This document shows, piece by piece, positions 13,061-26,800 of a DNA stretch of 64,000 nucleotides. Position 1 is the first letter of the stretch, and each line of letters opens with the position of its first letter. The notes beneath the pieces were generated by a model, which had not been told where the DNA came from, made no database searches, and saw only the letters and a list, made by a program, of their open reading frames with translations. Both the position numbers and the translations under genes were made by a program. Source of the stretch: Crambe crambe (taxonomy: Eukaryota > Porifera > Demospongiae > Poecilosclerida > Crambeidae); the NCBI GenBank assembly GCA_963924555.1, contig OZ004589.1:5084001-5148000 (forward strand), read 5' to 3'.

Positions 13061-16000
13061 ATGCAGTACCCGCTAGCCACTATCCTGCAGTCACTCTTGT
13101 TGATATCTGTAGTACAGTGTGCTGCTCTATCCTATGACCCAGATGACTATCTTGAAGTGTACCCAGATCCCAGGGACTCTCAGGTGCTCCAGGGGAGAAC
13201 TCCTCTCTACTTCGCTTTCATCCAAAGTCTGGGGGGACCAGACAGTCAGGTGGATGGATCTGGCACCTTAGCTGGAGTGAAGGTGGCTCTGGACAGGATT
13301 AATAATGACAGCAATTTGCTCCCAGGATACACTCTCCATTACACATTAGCAAATTCTAAGGTTACATAATGATAGCTAGATAGCTAAGATACATAGCTAT
13401 AGCTTTCTATCCAGAGCACTGAAGAATAGACCCCTTGCCTCTCACATGTAAAGTGATGAGTAGACTCCTGCAGATCATGTTCAAAGTTTAAGATGCTATC
13501 TCAGATTCCCAGTCCCCTATTATTCTTTCAATCATTTGTAGCTATATAATTATTATATTATTCCCAAAGATTCTCATTATAGCTAGCTCAAGTAAAAAAA
13601 ACAAATAAATTTATAGTCAGTATAGTATACTTGGGAAAAGAAAATTTTTTGCACCTATGAAAAGAAATGTTGTATAGTACACTTGGGAATTTTGCAGTGG
13701 TACAGTTATAGCTACACTTGGAAAAAGAAATTTATGAGCAGTAGCTAGCTATACTTAGGCCACATCAACTTAATTACTTGTTTATCATCCCCTCCCTCTC
13801 CTAATTTTTGCTCTTCTGGACTTTTAATATTATTTCTACTGAGCATGCGCATGGTGTGCTCTATTTGAAGTTCAGGTGTGATTTTCATGTGATTTTAGTT
13901 TTGGTGGCTATTAAATTATGGTTTGTTATTCTCAAATATAATAAAGTGTGCAGGAACTTCAGCTTCTTTTTTTAATTAAAATTCAGCTTTTTATGCATAT
14001 TTCCATAATGATATCCATGTTTATACTCGTTTGCTTTTTAGATCCTGTATAAATAGTTGCCATGGAAACCAATAAAAAATAAAAATAAAAGCCTCCCCCC
14101 CTCTCCTATTTTTTGAAGAAATTAGGATGATAAACAAGTAATTAATTTGATGTGGCCTTAGCTAGTATACACTTGGGAAAATAAATTTCTTTGGAAAAGC
14201 TTGTCCTCTAAACCATACCCTTTGTTTTTGATACCACCTTATTCACCATAGATGAGAATCACAACTTAAGCACTAAAACTAAAATAGACTTTAATAAATA
14301 AAGCATCACTGCTGTGAATACTTTCTTGTCCTACAAATGGCACCATGCCTATAATTATAAGTGCAGCTAACAAGACTGCATGCTTATATACTTAGTCATG
14401 GCTTTGGTAATCATAATATCCATGGATTAATCTGCAGTGTAACAGAACAGTAAGCTTGAATGCACTGCACTCTCAACTTTTCCACAAGCCCCAAAAATTG
14501 GGTGTAATTGGATCAGGATGTTCTCTGGCTACTGAACCCACAGCTGAAGTATCTCACTACTACAACATCACACAGGTTAGATCACTAAACTAAGTAGTAT
14601 AATAGCCATGCTGTAGGCAGCTTCTTAGCCCCTTCCCCCATCAAAAAAACATAAAAATTATGCTGCCTTCAATAATAATCCCTACATCACTGCAAGCTGC
14701 TTTAATTGTTCATATCAGTGTAAATGTGTTCTGCTTGGTTTAGGCAATGATGTAATAATTTTGATGTTTGTTCACAGAAACTGCTATAGGTAAAAGTACA
14801 GACTAACCCTACATGGCCTTTTTATTTAGCATAATTTTTTCCTCCTTCATTTATTATTTACTTTTTATATTATATCTCTGGCTGGCTGGCCTTGCACACA
14901 CACGCGCATGTGCATCTGAATGATGTCATTTTAATTTTAAAATGGCTGACATAGTATTGAAAAATTGTTCAATAATATTGTGTGATTATTTTGGAGGAAA
15001 ACTGTGTGGATAACGATGGTATAAAGCACAAAATGTGGTTATAACTGTATAAGTTGACATGAATTTATTTGTGGTATGTGAAAGGGTCATGAAGTTACAG
15101 CCTGCTAAGAAGATGATGATGAATGAATCATAAAAATTTTAGATTTAGACAGGGGCTGGTGCTGATTGTTGATGGTGTTCTGGAGGAGTTTTAGCAGATC
15201 ATCTTCTGCATTGTTTTCCATTAGTACGTAGCTAGCCTCGTCCCCAGGCTCTAAAATTTTGTGGAGGCACCTGGTACTCACTGTTTGCACCTGTGCCAAA
15301 ATTCCCCATGATTCAGGGAATTAAATTTGTAATCTCTCAGTAATCCATGATGTACTGCAGCAGACAGCTACGTAGCTCTAGTTCATTTCAGTATCAGTTC
15401 TTCTTCGCGGACACTGTGTTTATTTTACACCTTATTCTCAGCTGGGACAACCCCACCTAGTACTGAACAAGGAGGTGATGAATAACCTTTTTTTTTTCTT
15501 CATCCCTTGCTTAGATATCCTGTGTATCTTCCTCTGGTATATTGAGCAACAGATTCCGATTTCCTAGCTACTTCCAGATGCTTGCTACATTGGAGAAGGT
15601 AGCCATTGGGTACTATGGAGTCATCAAACAGTATCGTTGGAGAAGGATAGCTTTCATAGTGCAGGACGAAAATGTGTGGACTGCGGTATAAATAATAACA
15701 ATAAAAACTATAGCCCCTTGTCCATTGATGAATAATATTATTATTATTTCATTGACTATAATTATTATAATACTCACAGACTGTGAATCGACTCAAAGCT
15801 TTGCTGGATGAGAACAATGTGGAATACACTGAGAAACTATTCAATACTAGTGCTGGTATCAAAGGCCTTGGCCCAAACCCATTTGTAAGTTCTGATGCTA
15901 TCATGAGCTAAAAGCTAGTTAGAGATTACAATAGGAAAGATGCAGTCTCATGTTTAGGAAAATAAACTGCTACAATTATTGTGGAAGCTTAATTGCTAGC

Positions 16001-19000
16001 TAATGCTTCATAAGGCCTTGAGCAAGATAACAGTGGCTATAATTATCTAATTCCGTAGGATGAAAACTCGAGGATTCATCTGCTATTCATGTATGCAATA
16101 ACTGGTATACCATTTCTCTGTGAGGTACGTATGCCCTTAATTTGGAAATGGTTATGAAATAAGTTATGGTAGCTATAATTTTTATCTATTGACATGATAA
16201 ATAAAATAAAAAATAATGTAGCTAAGATATGAAGGCTGGAACACATGCAGGCTTACCATAGAGGTATCCACTATCCCAAGCACATAGTGATGATACTAGG
16301 TCGTGCCCCCAGGAGAAATTGGTGGAGGCAAGAGGTTCCAGGTCTCACTTGCACAGCTGGCCAGAGAGAGAGTGTGTTGCCCTCCTCCCTGGCTATCACA
16401 GAAAATCATTTTCTTGAAGAAAAAGATAATAATATCACTGCTACATCTGGAATAGTAAGCTTACATGACAAATGTCCATGCAGCAAAGAAATAATCAACT
16501 TTCTTTCATAACAGACTGGTGCAGAGTTTTTTGCTGAAGAAAGGAGGTATATTGGGCAGCCTCCATTGAACATCACTTACTTCCAGTATTCACAGTACTG
16601 CCATGATGCCACTTGGACACTGGCATACGCCCTCAATAAAACACTCAAAAGTAAGTTATCAAAATATGTGACCATGCTTAGCTTATAAAGTTATAGTTTT
16701 GACATTTGCTATGTTTATAGAGTTTCTGATTCAATCTTCTGCTATTTTTATTATCCTATAGGCCTCAGTGATAGTGTAGTCAATGAAGAATTAGCTCAAG
16801 CTTTCAATGTCTCCCCACCATTCAGACTAGAGAAGTTCACCTACAGCAACCATAAGTTGATGGATGTAATGCTCCAACACTTGAGTAATACTTCCTTTAA
16901 TGGAATAACAGTAAGTTTCACAACCTCATTCCTACCTCCTAATCCCTACTGCACTGGTCAAGAGCTATGAAGGCTGTTGATATCATTCTGCATACATAAT
17001 AATCAGCCCGAAATTGAAAACATAATCCCTCAGATCACTGAAGTTCTACAATTTGCTATACTCGAGTATCATACGTATACGATACTTTCTTAAGTTATTG
17101 TTTTTCCCAAAATATTTGGGCCTGACTGGCCTTACCTGTTCCACCGCCTATGATGGTAGCTATGGACACCAAACTTAATAATAACTTCCTACAGTTACGT
17201 GTGCTTTCAGGCTTGAGGGTAATAAGTTCTTGGACAGTCCAGGTTTCTTAGCTATGCCAACTGGCTGGTTAAATTGACAAGCAAAGCTTATCTTTGTAGA
17301 GAGGAACCCGTGTTGACTTTATCACGCATTTGCACGCTAAAGCGTGCTAAATCGCGACAATAAGCGGCACGTGTAGACATTATTTTACTCAAGATTATTG
17401 CCTTTTTTACACCTTTTTCTGCGGAATTATACGATAAAGCGCGCTTAGCGCGTATCTCCGACGTATTATTGTGTACTTACGCACTTTAGCAGATCATACG
17501 TGTAATTGCGCGCTGAATTCTACACGGGAATTTACACTTATTTAATTTAACTGTCCAAGTTTCTTCTGTTAATCATCATTAATGCTATGTAATTTGTTAG
17601 GATCATGAAAACAGAATGCTTTCAAATCATGAATGTTTGGATTTACTAATGTCACTATGCAGGGTCCAGTGAGTTTTGGGGATCAAGGGATCAGAAACCT
17701 TAATAACATCACCATTTTACAGTTTCGAAAAAGAATAAGTGGTAAGTTATGTTGTTGCTGGCAGCCATATGTAATTAATGATTCTGAGATCGACTTTTTT
17801 GTTAGTCACTGATGGAAGCACTTACCTCGACTTGGTGGAGATAGGGAAGGTCAATGAAAGCTTTCACTTCAGTTATATTGCAGGGGAAAGTTTAAATACA
17901 GTGTGGCAAGGTAACTAGCTAGGTATGCAGTTTTTTAACCCGTAAGAGATTGATTTTCACTTTTTGCTATTAATGTGCTTGCTCTTGGGAGTGTGAGAGT
18001 AGTAAAAAAGTTTCTAACAAATATGATGTACATATGGATGGCTATGCAAAGAAGTAAAAAACAATGGTTAAAGTTGTGGAAACATGAGCCAGCTAGGTAA
18101 TGAAAGGACAACTTCAATTCTTGTTTTGGGATGTTGATTTAGTCATCCCTACATACATCAGCTCACATTTTATTGTACTCTCACATTATTGCCCCACTGC
18201 ATGCACATTTGCAGCAAGAGGTTAAGCAATCGGTTATAGGATTCACTTAATTCTGTGGCAGAAAATTTTGAAAACTTGTAATACATAACTACTAAAATAC
18301 GCATTTATTCGACACTTTTTGCTAGCATAATTCATACTTACATTTTCTTGAAGCAATAATGCTGATAGCATAAAGAGTAGTTAGCATTTGCAATAAAAAT
18401 ATAAAAATGGGTGTGATTATGGGAGTGGTAGTGGGACACCCACTAATAAGAAGTACCCTTTAGAAAATCCTGGATCCACCACTGAACTGGCTAGTGCCCC
18501 CTAGTAATTATGCTTCAACCAGACACTTTACAGGCTTATTAGCTAGCTACAGCAGGGCATTGAACTCTATGACCTCTTTTTTATGGATTAGCTATTTTTG
18601 TTTGCTTGTTTTTTAATTCAGGAGGAATTCTTCCTTATGATGGTGTGCCAAGGGAGGAGATAGTGACAGTGCATCCAGCCCTTCCTGCTGTCTACATAAC
18701 TTTGGGTTGTGCTGGCATTGCATTTGCTATAGCATGTCTCATCTTCAACTTTGTGTATCGAAATGCAAAGTATGTGTAGATACTATAGCTATATATAGAG
18801 TACATAGATGCCGGAGCTGGACAGAACAGCCAGACCCATGAAGGTACTAGCTAGGTCAAAAGGTCATGAGCATTCTTGTACAGAGGTGCTCTATACCATG
18901 GAAAGTAAAGAAAAGAAACAAGTTATTTCATAAGTTCTAAATATGCAGTCATGGCATTGGCTGCACTGTACATGATGGTTATAACTAATAATATCATGTT

Positions 19001-22000
19001 GACAATCTTCTATGTAGCTTGAATACAGTATAATGGCAAAGCTTGTGCTGGCTATGACAAGTGTAGCTTCCATCACCTATATACTATCATTCGGGAAGTA
19101 TTTATTTTACCAAATGATTTCTATGCATTAACTTGAGCAAAGAAAATTGATTACTGTCAGCATCTGATTAGGGTTAGCTATATAGCTAATTATGGCTATA
19201 ACAAAATTATATGAAAATATTCCACATGAAATTATGATGATGTGAATAACTTATTATAGGTTGATCAAGATAGCTAGCACTAAGCTGAACTACCTGATAG
19301 GAATAGGAGCTATCATCCTCTATCTGAACATCATCTTCTTTGTAATTCCTACCACTTCTCCTGATGTGGTGAATGGTTTCTGCAACCTGACCCCATGGCT
19401 GACAGCCATAGGCTACTCCCTCTGCTATGGTACCATCCTAGCCAAGATGGCAAGGGTCTACTACATATTCAGTAATCCATCCACCAAAAAGAAAAATAAA
19501 GTTAATACTAAATATGCCTGAGGCTAATATGCTCTTTTTTAAGCCTATTATGCTTTTGAGCAATTCCCAAAAATTTTACCTATTATGCTCAGAATTATGC
19601 TCAAAAATGTTTTGACGAATGAGTATTATGAAAGTGCAATTCAAGTTCAACGCTTGTTGTACTGCAGCAAAAGCACAGTTGACAGTCCACAGGCTTTTAC
19701 TGCTGACTTAGTAGCTAGTGCTGAGTCAGTGTCACTGCCTGTCAACTGACTCAGCTGTAAAAGCAGCTGTAAAAGCCTGTAGATGCTAGATAGTGCATGT
19801 ACAGCATTAGCTAGACATGCATGATTATGCTCAAATTTTACCTATTATGCCAACATTATGCCAGCATTATGCCAGCAGAATGGAAGTACCGATTATGCCC
19901 AAATATAATAGCCTCAGGTTTAATACTAAAGGGAATTATGGATTTTTTTTTTGTCAGCATAATTGATGTTAATTTCATTCTCTACTAAAAATCACATTCT
20001 GAATCATCTGTAGATAAAAAGCTGATTTTATAGGTTATAAAGGACAAGTTTCTAATGCTTGGTGTGGCAGTCTTGGTGACCATAGACCTGATCATCCTGG
20101 CCATATATACTCTTGTAGAAGGCATTCAAGGAAACTTGGTTGCAAAGAAAGTCCCACATAGACAGATGCCTACAACAGTTGAAGGGGTAAGCATGAAGGA
20201 ACTGGAGATACATTAAAACTCTGAAAAACATTTTATAGCATTAAGACCACCCATTTCATTCTCTATAGAGGTATTGAGTCAAAAAGAATCATCCTTTGTT
20301 TAGAGAATCTAGGATCGTCCTCTTTCATTGGATCCATTATCATACTGCCAATTTTCACTAAAATAACTAAATTTACGTATATCATCTCAGGAACTTGGAA
20401 TCGTCACTAATAATTTCGTATATATTTGTGATTCTGTTGCCCGTGATATCTTTCTCGGCATCCTTTTTGGGTATAAGATGGCACTTCAGATCATTGCACT
20501 CGTTCTTGCTTTTGCTACCCGCAAGGTGAAGGTTAAAGGTCTTGATGATGCCAAATTCATAGTGGTCATTGTCTACGTGACCAGTATTGTGCTGGCTCTC
20601 ACGATTTTGGCCATTTACTCACTGAAGGAAGTCATTAATGGATCTGTTGCTCTGTTCTGCACTGGGTTTCTGGTAGGCACTACAGTCATCCTTGGCTTAG
20701 TCTTTGTGCCACTGGTAAGTAAATCAGTTAAGTCCCTAAAGTCATATCTATGCTAGCTATGTAGCCTTGACTGATAGCATCAATCAACTGAAGCTCATAA
20801 AAAAACATTCAACAAGTTGATTATGATCTGCTTGAGTTAGCTAGAGCACACCATGAATATATAATTTCCTCTATACAGATAGTAGGCTTGTATAAGGATC
20901 CAAAAGGGGATAGCATCTTTGAAAGGAGTTTTGCTGCAGCTAGCTATTCCAGAGAGGAGTGCATAAGTAACAGTAGCATTGAAGTGCCAGGACTGCGAAG
21001 GAGGATTAAAGAATTGGAAGATGAAGTCAAAGTATGTTTTTTTTTTTGTAATGCAAAAGGGATGTACATATGCCAACTAGCTGAGAGCTAATAATATTAT
21101 TAAGGCTACCCTCAACAGAGGGCTAATTAGCTAGATAAAATTAATTACAGAATTAGGGTGATGCAAGACAAGCAGATGAATTAATTAAGGTATGTATACT
21201 AATCTCTATTGTGCATTAACTTGATCCCTTGATCATTCACTAGCTATAGCTAATATGTGCTCTAACTTTCTCAATTCTCGACCACTTGACCAAATTTCAC
21301 CAGCTAGTAGTAAGAAAGCTAGTCACCCATTCTATGAGCCAGATTTTGAAATTTGAAATTAATTTTAGAAGGCTCCCTGCATGCTGCTGGTTATAATGTT
21401 GAACTCGTTTGTTTGTTTGTTTTATATATATATACTATCATTATATTATATTGTAGCAAAGTTGGCCTTGTGTTTGAGTTGAAAAATATGCTTAATTAAT
21501 AGCAATCTTGATATACTCATAGACTCATGGACACACCATCTGTACTCTAAAATTATAGCTATGGCAGCTTTACATATACATCCATTGCTGCACTATAATC
21601 TGAAGCTATCCCAGTGGCAGATCTAGAAAAATTTAAAGGGGGTTTCAGCTATCCACACGCTTGCACATGGAAAACATTTAGCCTGACCACACCTTTTGCC
21701 TTAACCACACCCTTTTTGATCGTTTATGATAATATGGAAATTATTAAGATGATAAGCTTCTTCTAGGTTAAGACTTACAATATTGCTGAGTAGCTAGCTA
21801 AAACTGACTATTTCTGGACGACTGAAGGGTTTATCCCGAGAGATTCTCTTTGAAAAGAAGGAACTAATGGAGCATTGCATAATTGCATAATTTTCTGAGC
21901 ATGCTCAGGTGAGTATTAAAATAGTGCACGCTATAGACTGGCCAGCTATTGTGCACGCTAGCATGGAGCAAAGGGGGTTCGAAACCACTCTATATCCGCC

Positions 22001-22789
22001 ACTGTATCCAATGTATGGATTGTTGATTGGATATGCAGAACAAACCATTTCCATCCTCCTTGTTTCCTGTTCATGGTCATCACTACATTTTTTTTTTTCA
22101 TTTCACTGAAAATTTTTTCCCTCACTTGTTCCTGCATGGTCTCTTTATGGTTTTATGTATGTACACATAAATACAAGAGTTCATGACAGATGAAAGAAAT
22201 TTCTTGAGTATGTATGTTCTCCAATAGTATAGCAGCCCAATGATTATTTATCAGTGAGTTAAAGCTTGAAGCTATACTTGGAGGTCGAGGATGCAGATGA
22301 ATCTGAAATAGAGTCTACTGGTAGATGGATCAATGAATCTAAATTCCCTGAGTTGTCACACGCACATATCTAGAGCTAGCTAGAGCTTAGCTAGTTAGCT
22401 GAGTAATATTTATAATTGAATATCAAATACATGCACATGCGTATTATTGAAAAAAAAATGGCTTCCAATAATTAAGTCAGTCGAGTACTGTGCTCTGTAG
22501 TGTTTCCTTTTTCTTCAACTCTTTAGAGGAATGACGAGTAGAAAAGATCGCAGCTGGTAGAATTTGGAGTGGATTTATCAACATAGAGAGAGCGGTAGCT
22601 CTCTAGCTCTCTGATATCTAGCTACATGTACATAATGTTGATACTCCATGCATGCAGGAACTCAAGACTATTCGAGAGAAAATTTCAGTTCATCAAGAGC
22701 CTGTCCTGCTACCTGTGCTGCAAGACCCCTATGGGACTGAGTGTGACACTACAGAAGAACAGCCAAATCATGACAGCAACAGGAAATAG
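13061..22789 (+). CDS. GABA-B-like class C G-protein-coupled receptor 2 (complete)
   Basis: Exons: 13061..13360, 14438..14575, 15515..15685, 15780..15884, 16059..16124, 16251..16454, 16515..16650, 16762..16910, 17663..17741, 17806..17910, 18622..18769, 19260..19500, 20034..20186, 20391..20714, 20879..21031, 22658..22789; 867 codons, TAG stop. Residues 1-22 form a signal peptide. The Venus-flytrap domain spans about 30-480, with GSGCS near 129 and CVSSSG in exon 3. Seven membrane helices lie at about 505-773, with a cysteine in the loop after helix 2 (GFCNL) and another in the second outer loop (YICDS) that could form the usual class C disulfide. The tail has LRRRIKELEDEVK-ELKTIREKI, a coiled coil expected to mediate dimerisation. 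There is no cysteine-rich domain. Exon phases equal those of the upstream paralogue. Exon 12 uses a weak donor (AAA/GTTAAT) and gains two codons. Ligand unknown. Confidence 0.92.
13754..14161. mobile_element. MITE in intron 1 of receptor 2
   Basis: Ends CTTAGGCCACATCAA and its near complement TTGATGTGGCCTTAG form terminal inverted repeats that continue through the shared word ACTTGTTTATCATCC. About 408 bases, no coding capacity. Target duplication is not obvious. Confidence 0.65.
14640..15225 (-). mobile_element. Inverted-repeat element in intron 2 of receptor 2
   Basis: This is the same element as in intron 2 of receptor 1 (2278-2960) but reversed. The arm containing AAACTGCTATAGGTAAAAGT lies at 14770-14840 and the reading frame with MENNAEDD and SKSKIFMI runs on the minus strand at 15222-15105. 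One arm is largely deleted. The segment CCTCGTCCCCAGGCTC at about 15237 resembles the nested repeat in intron 5 of receptor 1. Confidence 0.55.
17308..17528. mobile_element. CG-rich foldback MITE in intron 8 of receptor 2
   Basis: The short terminal inverted repeat CCCGTGT/ACACGGG encloses about 220 bases unusually rich in CG and GCGC words (CACGCTAAAGCGTG, AAAGCGCGCTTAGCGCG) compared with its surroundings. Inner segments pair imperfectly. It is absent from the paralogous intron of receptor 1. Confidence 0.5.
19517..19918. mobile_element. MITE next to the exon 12 donor of receptor 2
   Basis: Ends CCTGAGGCTAATAT and its inverted partner ATAATAGCCTCAGG enclose 402 bases containing repeats of TTATGCCAGCA. 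Direct copies of TTAATACTAAA at 19502-19512 and 19920-19930 flank the element and look like a target duplication or a short filler duplication. The left end lies only 16 bases from the predicted splice donor. Confidence 0.65.
21612..22004. mobile_element. hAT-like MITE in intron 15 of receptor 2
   Basis: Left end CAGTGGCAGATCTAG and right end TATATCCGCCACTG are inverted repeats. The element is flanked by TATCC on both sides (21607-21611 and 22005-22009), a 5-bp target duplication. CAGTGG termini are typical of hAT elements, although 8-bp duplications are more usual for that superfamily. No coding capacity. Confidence 0.7.
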
Positions 22790-23725
22790 CTAGTACAGTC
22801 CACAAGAAGATTGAGTGATACATTTTATGTTGCACCTTTTTAAAAACAATATCCATTTCATGCTTGCCTTATTTACGTAACTACATTATGTATGTGCCTT
22901 GCTCAGTATTTATCCTGTTCCTCTTTGCTACATTTATTCATGTATTTTTGCACACACTGCGATAAGATGATGTCATCGGCTAAAGCTTCGCTCGTCACAA
23001 TGCTTTACATTTCCCTATAGTGTTAAAATGACTACTGCAGTAGTCTATCAGGTCGTACAGCAACAAGTAGGAGAAGGGAGATGTGCTGGAGCAGTTCATC
23101 TGAAGTTTTGAAGGTGGATGATTGTCCAGCTATTGCGAGGGAAGCAGTTCCATCTCTTTGAAGCATAAAATAAATTAAAGATAATGCAGGCCAACTTCAG
23201 TGTATAACCTATACACTTATGATATGAAAAGTAAGGAAAATAAACTAACAAAAAATAACAACAACTCAGATAAAAACAAACAAAGATTAGCTAGCTAAAT
23301 AAGAAATTAAAAACAAGGAATTTGCACAGGGCTTTGATCTACGTGTTCATTATGAAACTTTGGTTCTCTGATCCTTTTGCAGGTCATGGTATTTGAATTG
23401 ATACTGACCTGTGTTTAGGCAAAGTAGTTCTCTCTGTGCGTCGAGAATTATCAAAGCTTATGAAAATCATGGACATGTAACTGACATACAGATAAACTAT
23501 TTGATGAATTTTGCAGTGAATCCCTCTATTATCATCACAAGGTGACAGCGTGGTGACAGACATAGACACAAGGCAATAGCCAACAGTTAGTTTTAGCAGT
23601 CTAATGCTAGACGTTACTGATAATTAATGTACCAAATCTATAGCTAAGCCTCTCCACTCCTGTACATTCATGCCAAAGGTATGATGAATTAGAACAGTGT
23701 AAATTACAAAAGCATACATAGCTAA
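22790..23725. other. Intergenic tail-to-tail region between receptor 2 and the integrin gene
   Basis: This holds the 3' untranslated region of receptor 2; an AATAAA at about 23169 could be its polyadenylation signal. The plus-strand receptor and the minus-strand integrin gene converge here. No open frame with support was found. Confidence 0.6.
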
Positions 23726-23731
23726 TTTATT
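23726..23731 (-). terminator. Polyadenylation signal of the integrin gene
   Basis: On the minus strand AATAAA lies about 130 bases after the integrin stop codon (TAA at 23859-23857). It is the first canonical signal downstream of the stop. The cleavage site itself cannot be seen. Confidence 0.5.
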
Positions 23732-23856
23732 GTGTGCTGGAAAAAAGACAGTAAGTACATACAATAAAAATCTTTTTAAGATTTTACCCTCTCAGTCTCC
23801 TATAAAAGCAATGATCACAGTTTAGTAGCGTTATGAACAAACAACGAGATATATGC

Positions 23857-26800
23857 TTACAATGCTCCCTCAGTTTCTTCACCTCTATCATGCTTCTTAC
23901 GTTGAAAAAAGCCAACCTAATGACAAAATATCCATAACTGACCCAGTACCAAATACATTTTAAAAACTCACTGCATATAAAAAAATAACTAATATCACTA
24001 GAATCAGAGCACCCCCAATAACAGACCAGACGATAACATGGATTAGTAATGGATCCTCCACCATTCCAACTCCAGAAGGAACCAATAATACAGATACCTG
24101 AATAGGAAATAATGAAGTGGAGGGAAAAATACCATTAGCTATACGTATATAATTCACGATGACAACATGATTGTATTACATGTACATATTAAATTTTATC
24201 ATTTGAAAGGAATAATAATTAGTTACTTGCTCATAACTCATGACTAGGGGGCTATGAAATTCGATGCAGAGATAGACCAACCATTTTACAGAAGGTTTTA
24301 TTGTTGAAAACGAGTTTCTACCTACATAAGACATATAATGTATGCAATCACGCACCATGTCAAAGTTGTCATGTTCATCATCATTTATCCTTTGAAACTC
24401 ATCAACAACAAAAATAGTTGTAGTAGCAGTGAGAGAAAATGTCATAGAGTTACCCTAAATGTTAAAGGTATGATCATAATTGTAAGCTTGGTGGAAAAAT
24501 TAAATAATACTTTCTTATCAAATTTCAATTACCCAAAATCTATGTCTGCACTTACTGTATCATAGGGATGGCAAGGTCAAAGGTCATAAGACTATATAAT
24601 CTAAAAACTCTCTCTAACAGATGGTCGAAACAGAGTTCTACTTTGCAAGTCAGTGCTATCGATAGCATGCGGAACACTAGTCTTATGAATGCGGCATGGA
24701 TGAAGCTGCTGACCACTCAGTTACCGTTCAATGAGTTGATGTCCACATGCCTCACAAAAGGCAGCATACTGTACAGCGGATTTTTTTCGGAGATAAAATA
24801 TTTCATTAATCATAATACAGATGAAGAATTACAGTAGTCTTTTATTCGGTATGGTATGGTTATTTTAGCGCACATGCTACAATATCTACGGACTTTGCTT
24901 CATAGCTGCTGAATCTCCATTTTCATTTGGCTTGCATACTATTTTTTGGCCTTCATTTCTTCAGGTATAGCCCTCTTTGCGATCATGGCGACTTCTTAAT
25001 TGATGGAATCTAGCTAGCTAAGTAGCTAGCTGAGAAGAAAGTGGACCAGAAGGTTAGATAGTGCCGTAATTGAACGTACAAACGTCTAAACGGTGGCTTT
25101 ATTTGGAAAAAAATTTGATAGAAAATTTTTCGATAGATAGACTGATTACCGAAATTACCGAATTTTTATCCCCACCGAAATTATCCCACTGTACGGTAGG
25201 GTAAAAACACATTAAAAATGGAATTAATCAGAAGATCCAGATAGCTAGTGAAAATAATATATTTACTCATAATTTCCTATCCACATACATAGCTACTATC
25301 CCCAAGACCTGACAACTTGGATGACATCTGCCTTCATGATTTTGTTGCCAATTAGCTACAGTAGGCATGAGGGGGACAGAATATACAGCAACTAGTGGAT
25401 ATGCCATAAATTCCTCTAGTCAAGGAGTGCCTACTCAAAAGAAGACAGGTCCCTTTACAACTAAGACAAGTGTCTTCATGTAAGGGTATAAAATATACTC
25501 AAGCTCAGCTATAGCTAGCAGCAAAGAAGCCACGAGTGGAATTGATATTAAAGCAAAAAGTGACATAGTGAATGAAGTGAAGAAGATGGGGTTCCAGCCG
25601 GGTAATTCGAGGACTTTACCATAATGTTAACCAAGTAAACTGGTTAAAGTTTATAATGTGACCAGCAAAACTACAAAAAGAACTGCTCAGAAGGTGAAAA
25701 GCCAGATGCTCAGTTCTTCAGGTGAAACCAAACGTAAACTTTCCATAAAGTATAGTGTCATTGAAGAAAAGGTTGTAGCATCTGTCAATCTACTTTGGAA
25801 TAGGACCAAGCCTCTGCCAGTTACAGTTAGAATTGTCAAAGAACATGCTGAGCAGGTTGCACAGATGCTGGGGAAAAAAAGATTTTTGGTGGGAAAAGAA
25901 GGCAAAAGTGTAAGGTTACGTACATGGAGAGGCTGATGATGAAGTTAATCAAGGAGAGAATTCTTGCAATACAAAAGATATAATCCAGAACATATATACA
26001 TATATAATTAGGATGAAACAGGTCTGTAGCTATAGATTGATTCCCAATGCAACTTACAACACACTCCAAATGAAGCTAGAAAACGTACATGTGGAACAAT
26101 GTCAATGACCCACTATTGCAGAATCCACAGGTTGAATGGATACTCCTTCCACCCAACTGTACATCTGTTCATCAGCCAATGGATCAGGGTATCATTGCTG
26201 CTTTAAAGTGCAGGTACAAAAGCCAGCTATTACAGGTTATGGTAAAGAATCTCAAAGGATATGATGAGCTACAGTACATCAGCTTGGAGCATCCATTGCA
26301 GCAGGAGTGAGAGCATGCACTGAGAGGATTGCAGCATGCCTACCCAGTGAATCTTCTGGATGTACATATGAAGCATGGAAAGGCTTATCACAAGGAACAA
26401 TGGTCAATCTAATATTTTGCCTCAAGTTCATGTGTATAGTCTTCAGCAGTTCATTTTGATTTATAAAAAACAGTGAGGCATCAGTGATTGACAAACTAAG
26501 CCATTTGTTGAAAAAATTAATGTTGATCTTCAAGCAGTCAGTGAACATTCAGTGGAAACTGAACATGACAACCACTTTCTTGGAGCACTCCATTAATTTT
26601 GCTTGCTAAAATGATGATATTAATTATTTTAGCAATAGTTTACAATGATCCTGCAAAGTTGAAATGGTGCTTCACAAGGAAATTTGCTCATCTTCTCTTG
26701 ATGAAAGCAATGCAGAAGAGGCTGCTCAGGAATCTGCTATTGATTGTACTATATTGAGTTTGAACCTCTTTCTAGTGAAGATGACAATGAAATGCCTCCT

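Noticed and set aside
486-22789. Receptors classed as metabotropic glutamate type
   Set aside because: The cysteine-rich domain between flytrap and membrane helices is missing and the tail has a GABA-B-like coiled coil.
24176-24445. 89-codon minus-strand frame read as an independent gene
   Set aside because: Part of it (24356-24454 with its acceptor) is integrin exon 28; the rest is intron.
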